Source: Isotricha intestinalis (taxonomy: Eukaryota > Ciliophora > Litostomatea > Vestibuliferida > Isotrichidae). From it: DNA of 64,000 bases. Positions 57,834 through 64,000 of the stretch are shown piece by piece. A program made the translations under genes and the position numbers. The DNA lies in the NCBI GenBank assembly GCA_023807065.1, contig JAJJLU010003482.1, positions 1 through 64,000 on the forward strand. The letters are read 5' to 3'. Each line of letters opens with the position of its first letter. The first letter of the stretch is position 1. Under the pieces are notes generated by a model, which was not told the origin of the DNA, did not search any database, and was given only the letters and a program-made list of their open reading frames with translations.

Positions 57834-60800
57834 TTAATCAAAACTAAAAGGTAACTTTTCTCTATTTTTCTGTGCAATACATCTTGCCATATTAATAATA
57901 CTTTCAGGTAATCCAGCTAATTTAGCAACAGAAATCCCATAACTTTCAGGGCAAATTCCTTTTTTAAATTTATATAAAAATGAAATATCTTTAGTTTTCT
58001 CATCAACATTACTTTCCATATAATATAATCCAATATTTTTTTCATTTTTACACCATTCAATAATATCATGATAATGAGTAGTAAATAAAACTCTACATTT
58101 AATTCTATTTTCCAAAACAGATAAAATGGTTTTTGCAATAACTTTCCCATCTTTAGTAGAAGTTCCTCTTCCTAATTCATCCATAATAACTAAAGAATTT
58201 CGAGTAGCATTTCTTAATATATTTTGTGTTTCTTCCATTTCAACATAAAAAGTAGATTTCCCTTCTAATAATTTATCTGAAGCTCCTATTCTAGTAAATA
58301 TTCTGTCCACTAGTGTCATTATACATTTTTTAGCTGGAACATAACATCCTATTTGAGCTATTATTGTTGCTATACATACTTGACGAAGTAATGTTGATTT
58401 TCCTCCCATATTTGGACCTGTTATTACTATTAAATTTTCTCCTTCTTTTCCTATTATTATATTATTTGGAACAAAATTTTGATTTCGGCTTAATAAACAT
58501 GGATGTACACAATCTATTAATTCTATATATGGATTATTGTTATTTTCTGATATTTCTATAAATTTTGGACGAGAAAATTTTTCTTTGTCCATTATTGATA
58601 TATATGCTAAATTTGATATACAATCTATTTCTGATACTATGTTTATATAATGGTTTAAGATATTATGTTTTGAATAAAATTGTTTGAACAGTTGGATATT
58701 TACATTTTGAGACAAATATTTTAGTTTTTCTTGAGTTGATTCTAATAATTTTATATTTTCTAATAATTCAGGAGTGTGAAAACGAAGATAACCCTTTTTT
58801 GCAGTTGTTAATATATATTCTTTAGGACGATTTTTTTTAACATATTCTTCAGGAATTTCTAATTCATATTTCATTCCTTTTGTATGAGAATATTGAATAA
58901 CAGCACATTTCATTCTTTTTTTTTCTTTTTGAATTATTTCTGTAAATGTATTTAAAATTTGATTTAATTCATTTTTGCAATTATCATATTCTTCACAAAC
59001 TCCTGGTTTACTTTCTATTTTTTGAATTAAATTTCCTTTATCATCTTTTGTATTTACTATACTATAATTGTCTTTTAATTCACCTAAAACTTTATTTAAA
59101 TCTGGAATATTTGTTCCTATTTTTAATTTATTAATTAAAGTTTTTGATTTAAATTTAGGAATATATTTATTAAAAATTTCAAAGAAACTTTGACTAGAAA
59201 TCATAAAATTAATTAAACTAAAAAAATCATTTAATCTATTTTTTCCAATATCTTCAAAATAAATAGCTTTTGAATTACTTTCCATAGCAAATTTATAAAA
59301 TTTAGAACATTTTCTTTCAATATCAGGCCATTTACATAAAGCATTTCTAACTTTAATAATTAATTCTTCATTATTAATAAAATCATCAACCATATCAAAT
59401 CTTTCATTAATATCATTAATATTACATAAAGGATTTAAAATCCAATTTTTCATTAATCTTCTTCCAAAAGGAGTTTGAGCTTTATTTAAATATTCTAATA
59501 AAGAACCATTTTCAGGATTTTTTGGATCTAATTGAGTTTCAATTATTTCTAAATTTGATATTGCTTGATAATCCATTATCATTTTTTTATTTGGATTTAT
59601 TGTTATATCACCGTCATAATTATGAAATATTGCAGTTGGTAAACATTGATTTGCTAATAATATTTTTTCCAAATATATTATTGTTGAATGTAATGACATT
59701 AATGAAGCATGATTTAATTGTTCATTTGAAAATAAATTTAATATTGTTTGATTCCAATCTTGGAAATTTTCACCAAAATATTTTTGACATAAATTATTTA
59801 AATCTGATAAAGAATATGAGTTTTTAATATAATTTATTTGAGGATGACTACTTAATGATTTAACAAAAGAAAGAGCTTTATTAGGAATATTATTTCTAAT
59901 TAAAATTAATTCATCCGGGCATAAATTATATAAAGCAGTCATTAATTTAGTATAATTACCTTCAATACTATTTTGACTTTGAGTTTGACTACTTTGAATA
60001 TCTTCAATAATATTACCTAAATAAAATTGAAGTGTAGTAACATCAAAAATACAAATTCCCCATTCAATTCTTTTATTAATATTATTATTATTTTGAGATA
60101 TATTATTCATATAATTTAAATCATTATTTTGTGAATTATCACAAGAATCAACTTTATCATTATAAACTAAACTAATACAAAATTTATTTCTAGTACAATT
60201 ATAATTATTATTACTATTTAAGTTACTATTATCATCCTTTAAATAAGTTCCCTTAGTAAAAACATTACATAATTCTCTATTAACACAAGCATCTTTAGAA
60301 TTATCTTTTTTAACTCTTTCTTTTAATTGTTCTGGAGTTTCAGTTTGTTCGACAACAGCAACTTTATAACCTTCATTAATTAAAATTCTACTTTTTTCTT
60401 CTAAAATTTTTTCAGGAAATCCAACATGTAATTTTTTAGGATCATTACCCATCCAATTTAATTCTAAAATTTGATTTCCAATAATAGCATCATCAAAAAA
60501 TAATTCATAGAATTTACCTAATTTAAATAATAAAACTTTATCAAAATTATCTTTTTTAAAATTCCAAAATTGTCTCATTGCAGGAGTTTGTTTTTTAATA
60601 TAATCATTAGGAACAAATAAAGTTGTTGGATCATAATTAATATCATCTGGTTTATTTCCAAATTTATCTTTTATATTTTCTGGCTTTAAAAAATCAGGTA
60701 ATCCATTCTGAGGATTTTGAAATATTTCATTATGATTTAAAACTTCTTCATTTGATATTGAAGATAAATTGTCTTCATTAAATGAACTTATTGAATTTCT

Positions 60801-61478
60801 TGTTGATTTTTTATTTGTTGTTGATTTCCTACTTTTTCCTTTATTAAAGGAACTAGGTGTCATGTTATCATTTGGAATTATTTTCTCTTTTTTCATTGTT
60901 GTTGATATGTAATTTTCTAGGTTTTTTTCTTGCTCTGATAAATATTTTGTTGAATGATTTTTATTTATTGAAAAATCTAAATAATGAGGATTTTCTTTTA
61001 ATTCTTTTTCTAAATTTGATTTGTTATAATCATTAATATTAAAGTTTGAACTTGTTGATTCTAAATCTTTTATTTCTATATAATCTGAATCTTCTTCTTT
61101 ATTGTTATTTGATTTTTTTAATTTTTTCTTTTTAATTTTTTTTGTTAATTCTGTAAAACTTGGAGTTTGAATATTATCATTATCATTTTTTGATAAATTT
61201 ATTATTTCTTCTTCTTCTTTGTTTTCATTATTCATTTCTTCATTTGAATCATCATCTATTATTATTATTTCTTTTTTTTTTTTCTTGGCGGGATTTTCTG
61301 AATAATAATTTTTATTATTTTCTGATATTTCCCTATGAGTTCTCTTTTTTGTTGAAGTTAAAATATTTTGACTCTGTTGAGATGATGATTGAGAATTGTT
61401 TACTCCAAAAAATGAAAGAATTGATGGTTGATTTTGGAGATTACCTTTTTTTTTTGATGAATTTTTATGTGAATTCAT
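57834..61478 (-). CDS. MSH6: MutS homolog 6 (MSH6), mismatch recognition ATPase
   Basis: A 1214-residue nuclear protein that with MSH2 forms MutSalpha and recognises base mismatches and small loops. The N-terminus has a PCNA-interacting box, QPSILSFF (17-24), then a long disordered basic/acidic region (~25-270) with no PWWP domain. MutS domain I starts near 295 (TPAMRQFWNFKKDNFDKVL) and includes the mismatch-wedge GKFYELF (~318), the Phe-x-Glu that separates MSH6 from other eukaryotic MutS types. Connector, lever and clamp follow. The ATPase has Walker A GPNMGGKST (~1021) and Walker B MDELGRGTST (~1097). Length and domain order match yeast and plant MSH6. The stop is TAA after LPFSFD. Confidence 0.95.
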   Translation of the reverse strand: MNSHKNSSKKKGNLQNQPSILSFFGVNNSQSSSQQSQNILTSTKKRTHREISENNKNYYSENPAKKKKKEIIIIDDDSNEEMNNENKEEEEIINLSKNDNDNIQTPSFTELTKKIKKKKLKKSNNNKEEDSDYIEIKDLESTSSNFNINDYNKSNLEKELKENPHYLDFSINKNHSTKYLSEQEKNLENYISTTMKKEKIIPNDNMTPSSFNKGKSRKSTTNKKSTRNSISSFNEDNLSSISNEEVLNHNEIFQNPQNGLPDFLKPENIKDKFGNKPDDINYDPTTLFVPNDYIKKQTPAMRQFWNFKKDNFDKVLLFKLGKFYELFFDDAIIGNQILELNWMGNDPKKLHVGFPEKILEEKSRILINEGYKVAVVEQTETPEQLKERVKKDNSKDACVNRELCNVFTKGTYLKDDNSNLNSNNNYNCTRNKFCISLVYNDKVDSCDNSQNNDLNYMNNISQNNNNINKRIEWGICIFDVTTLQFYLGNIIEDIQSSQTQSQNSIEGNYTKLMTALYNLCPDELILIRNNIPNKALSFVKSLSSHPQINYIKNSYSLSDLNNLCQKYFGENFQDWNQTILNLFSNEQLNHASLMSLHSTIIYLEKILLANQCLPTAIFHNYDGDITINPNKKMIMDYQAISNLEIIETQLDPKNPENGSLLEYLNKAQTPFGRRLMKNWILNPLCNINDINERFDMVDDFINNEELIIKVRNALCKWPDIERKCSKFYKFAMESNSKAIYFEDIGKNRLNDFFSLINFMISSQSFFEIFNKYIPKFKSKTLINKLKIGTNIPDLNKVLGELKDNYSIVNTKDDKGNLIQKIESKPGVCEEYDNCKNELNQILNTFTEIIQKEKKRMKCAVIQYSHTKGMKYELEIPEEYVKKNRPKEYILTTAKKGYLRFHTPELLENIKLLESTQEKLKYLSQNVNIQLFKQFYSKHNILNHYINIVSEIDCISNLAYISIMDKEKFSRPKFIEISENNNNPYIELIDCVHPCLLSRNQNFVPNNIIIGKEGENLIVITGPNMGGKSTLLRQVCIATIIAQIGCYVPAKKCIMTLVDRIFTRIGASDKLLEGKSTFYVEMEETQNILRNATRNSLVIMDELGRGTSTKDGKVIAKTILSVLENRIKCRVLFTTHYHDIIEWCKNEKNIGLYYMESNVDEKTKDISFLYKFKKGICPESYGISVAKLAGLPESIINMARCIAQKNREKLPFSFD

Positions 61479-62401
61479 TCTTCAATTATTATATATAAAA
61501 AATATTAAATAAAAATATTTATATATTATAATACAATTTTTTAATAAATGATCTTCTTTATTTGAATAAAATTAATTTTTAGAAAATTAATTTTTAATAT
61601 TTTTCACATTTTATAAGCTTTTATCAAGAAATTACAAAAAAAAATATTTCTAAAAATATAAAATTCATTCAAAATATTATCTTAATTATTTATCAAATTC
61701 ATTTTTCATAATGTAATTTTAATTAAGGATGATATCATTTACCTTGGCTTATTTTTATAAAGATGTAAAACTTTATAAACTTTTTAAATTAAAATAGTTA
61801 ATAGAGCCAATAATAGTACTAATCTTAAAGAAATTATTTTTATACTCTTTTTTATCACATAGAACAAAGGGATATTTAGCAAATAAATTGTTAAATTATA
61901 AATAAAATATTATAATTTTAACCCTTTAATAATGAAATAGGTTTTTTTTTTTTTAAAAAAAATAAAAGGAAAATTTCTCAAAGAAAACAAAATATAAGGA
62001 GAAAAAATAGAGAAAGAATATATATTTTAAATGGAAGGAATTGGGAGTTCAGAAGTTTATAGAAATTTTATATAAAAAAGTATAATCATAAAAAGAACAA
62101 ATAAATATTAATATCTGCTTTATAAATGTTTTAGTTTTATTCAATTATTAAAAGATATTTAATATAGTAAAAATATTATAATTATTTGATTAATATTTAT
62201 AAAATTTTTTAAAAAATTTTGAAGCAAATATTTTAAAGTAATTATCAATTTGTAAGTGTTAGTTTCTTTAATTTGATATATATTTATAAATATAAAAAAA
62301 ATAATTATATTAAATATATATACACTTAATTACTCATATATTAAAAATTTCTCCTTAAAAAATTTATGATATAAAATAAAAAAAACCTTTTAAAATATAT
62401 T
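61479..62401. other. Intergenic between two minus-strand genes
   Basis: It contains slightly less A/T-rich patches: 61728-61850 and 61960-62080. In the second, a plus-strand ATG at 62031 opens only 14 codons. No family or structure is recognised. It should include the MSH6 promoter. An unrecognised small RNA is possible but unsupported. Confidence 0.4.
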
Positions 62402-63790
62402 TTAGATAAATTTGTTTTTAATCGTAGTTAAACAAAATTCATCTAAATTTTGTATAGCTTCATTTTCTTTTTTTATTTTTAAATAACAATTAGCTCTCAT
62501 AACATAAAAATCAAGACTTTTTTTATGTTTATATTTTTCCATATAATTAATATATATATCAAAATCAGAAATAGCTTCTTCATATTTTTCACTTAAATAT
62601 AAACACATTCCTCTTTTAGAATAAGCGTCATAAAAATTTTTTTTAATTTCAATAACATTATTTAACATACTTATAGCTTCAGTAAACCTTTCTAATTTCA
62701 TTAAACAAGTTGCTTTATTATAATAAACAGAAATATCAGAAGATTTGATTAAATTTTTTCTATCATAACTTAAAATAAAATTATAATTAAAAATAGCTTC
62801 TTCAAATCTTCCTAATTTACTAAGACATAAACCTTTATTATAATAAGCATCAACGAAAGTTCTATTTAATTTAATAACATTATCAAACATTTCAATGGCA
62901 TTTAAATTTTGTTTTAATTCCATATAACATAAACCTAATCTAAAATAAGTTTCTTGACTGCTGTTATCTAATTCAATAGCTTTTTTATAATCTGAAATAG
63001 CTTCTTTAAATTTCCTCATTTTACTATAACAATAACCTCTTTGAAAATAAGCATTAATAAAATTAGGATTTAATTCAATTGCTTTAGAAATTTCTAAAAT
63101 ACCTTCATCAAATCTTTCTAATTTAATATAGCAACTCCCTCTTTCAAAATAAGCTTGAGGGTAATTATTATCTAATTCAATAACTTTATTCATTTCTAAA
63201 ATAGCTTCTTTAAATCTTCCTAAAGAATAATAACAATAACCTCTTTGAAAATAAGCATCAACATAATTATTATTTAATTCAATTGCTTTATTATATTGTG
63301 AAATAGCATCATCTTTTCTATCTAAATTACTTAAACAAATTCCTTTATTAAAATAAGCTGGAGTATAATTTTGATCTAATTGAATTGCAATATTATATTG
63401 ACATATTGCTTCTTCTTTATGTCCCATACAATATAAACATGCTCCTATACTATTATATATTTTTGGTGTTGGTTCTAATTCAATAATATTTCTATATTTT
63501 TCTATCGCTTCTTTGTAAAATCTTAATTCTTTCAAACATTTTGCTTGACCATATATTGCTTCTATACATTTTGAATTTAGTCTCAAACATTTTTCAAAAG
63601 TTTGAATACTGCTTGGAAAATTTTTTAAACATGAATATATTTTGGATTTTAATAAAAGACCTTCAAAGTTATTTGGATATAATTTTAAATATTTTATTAT
63701 GTATAAAAGGGCTTTTTGATAATCTTTTGATAAATAATTATCTTTTGCTGTTTGAAGATTTAATAGAGAATCATCGTTATTATTTATCAT
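62402..63790 (-). CDS. Tetratricopeptide-repeat (TPR) protein
   Basis: A 462-residue protein made almost wholly of about twelve to thirteen TPR units of 34-36 residues, running from ~10 to ~455. The consensus is very regular: A-Y-[FY]-x-[KR]-G-x-C-[LY] starts helix A and [KE]-x-A-I-x-x-[YF]-x-K-[AV]-I-x-L ends helix B, as in IYFNKGICLSNLDRKDDAI. There is no other domain, signal or membrane segment. TPR solenoids bind peptides and build complexes; in ciliates many belong to cilia or chaperone systems. No specific partner can be named. Confidence 0.88.
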   Translation of the reverse strand: MINNNDDSLLNLQTAKDNYLSKDYQKALLYIIKYLKLYPNNFEGLLLKSKIYSCLKNFPSSIQTFEKCLRLNSKCIEAIYGQAKCLKELRFYKEAIEKYRNIIELEPTPKIYNSIGACLYCMGHKEEAICQYNIAIQLDQNYTPAYFNKGICLSNLDRKDDAISQYNKAIELNNNYVDAYFQRGYCYYSLGRFKEAILEMNKVIELDNNYPQAYFERGSCYIKLERFDEGILEISKAIELNPNFINAYFQRGYCYSKMRKFKEAISDYKKAIELDNSSQETYFRLGLCYMELKQNLNAIEMFDNVIKLNRTFVDAYYNKGLCLSKLGRFEEAIFNYNFILSYDRKNLIKSSDISVYYNKATCLMKLERFTEAISMLNNVIEIKKNFYDAYSKRGMCLYLSEKYEEAISDFDIYINYMEKYKHKKSLDFYVMRANCYLKIKKENEAIQNLDEFCLTTIKNKFI

Positions 63791-63915
63791 TTAGATTTAT
63801 ATTTTTAAAAATTTATATTTATTAATAAATCTCTTTATATTAATAATTAATTTGAGTTTTTTAATAGTATTAAATTCTTCCATATTTTTTTTAATATGAA
63901 TTAATATACTTTTAA

Positions 63916-64000
63916 ATGGTTGATAAAGGAATAAATTTAGCTTCAAAAAAAATACAAAATAATGATATATTATTTGATGAAAAAAAAAATATTAGGAAAA
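63916..64000 (+). CDS. 5' end of an unrecognised gene (partial)
   Basis: An ATG at 63916 opens a frame that runs 28 codons to the window edge (start MVDKGINLASKKIQNND). Composition is Lys/Asn/Asp-rich, as in other genes here. It is divergent from the TPR gene, 125 bp between starts. Too short to identify, and it could be chance. Confidence 0.45.
   Translation, partial: MVDKGINLASKKIQNNDILFDEKKNIRK

Noticed and set aside
62031..62075. ATG opening 14 codons in a less A/T-rich patch
   Set aside because: Too short, and no continuation or splice partner found.
1..64000. Genome-wide reading of UAA/UAG as glutamine (usual ciliate code)
   Set aside because: Gln is CAA throughout the intact genes, and TAA, TAG and TGA all occur right after convincing C-termini (for example KVD of TM9SF, LPFSFD of MSH6, RFGK of the SHIPPO protein).
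1..64000. tRNA, rRNA, transposon, CRISPR or telomere
   Set aside because: No cloverleaf-like GC islands with a T-loop consensus, no transposase or reverse transcriptase frame, no spaced direct repeats with unique spacers and no telomeric repeat were seen.

Overview
The window is eukaryotic nuclear DNA, very rich in A+T (roughly four fifths by eye), with densely packed, mostly intronless genes. It holds about 33 supportable protein genes plus a few broken ones. Several points favour a ciliate-like alveolate. Five introns can be resolved by frame logic; they are only 24-30 nt long, all start GTA, all end TAG and are almost pure A/T, which is the Paramecium style. The gene content also fits: a four-CNB cGMP-type kinase, a double-CNB protein, a GAF protein, SHIPPO-type axonemal proteins, an alveolate-type PP2C and Asn-rich linkers. 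The code is standard: Gln is CAA, Cys is TGT, and TAA (most), TGA and TAG all end genes at convincing C-termini. This excludes the usual UAA/UAG=Gln code, and the introns are longer than the 15-16 nt introns of heterotrichs. A standard-code ciliate is my inference, not a proven identity.

Layout. 1-6.4 kb: a broken paralog of the gene at 25060 (minus strand, cut by the window edge), a basic coiled-coil protein, a double cyclic-nucleotide-binding protein, and an inositol polyphosphate kinase whose N-terminal half is interrupted. 6.8-21.3 kb: plasma-membrane-type Ca2+-ATPase, ARM/importin-alpha-like protein, a cGMP-dependent-kinase-like protein whose MGxxCC start is revealed by splicing out a 24-nt intron, a cyclin, a coiled-coil protein and a double-GAF protein. 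21.4-35.4 kb: U1A/U2B''-like RRM protein, an LRR-like protein, a possible CAAX protein, coiled-coil proteins, a Rab11-like GTPase, TM9SF, an ABHD-type hydrolase, a two-exon coiled-coil gene and an Asn/Met-repeat protein. 35.5-46.7 kb: two-exon SHIPPO-like gene, a broken globin-like relic, Ubl/B-box protein, DHHC enzyme, PP2C, Pumilio and a zinc-ribbon/kinase fusion. 46.9-64 kb: NC2alpha (DRAP1) in three exons, a 52-bp degenerate tandem repeat, a dual-specificity phosphatase, a second SHIPPO protein, a DnaJ/zinc-finger protein, P4-ATPase, a second DHHC enzyme, MSH6, a TPR protein and the 5' end of one more gene.

There are no operons: genes lie in both orientations with gaps of about 40-900 bp, and several head-to-head pairs share very short upstream regions. 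By function the window is a slice of ordinary cell biology: cyclic-nucleotide and phosphorylation signalling, ion and lipid pumps, membrane traffic and lipidation, cilium structure, RNA binding, transcription repression and mismatch repair. The points most worth a second look are the introns combined with the standard code, the broken genes with in-frame TAA codons, the zinc-ribbon kinase fusion, the 52-bp repeat and the spliced PKG start. I saw no tRNA, rRNA, transposon, CRISPR array or telomere.
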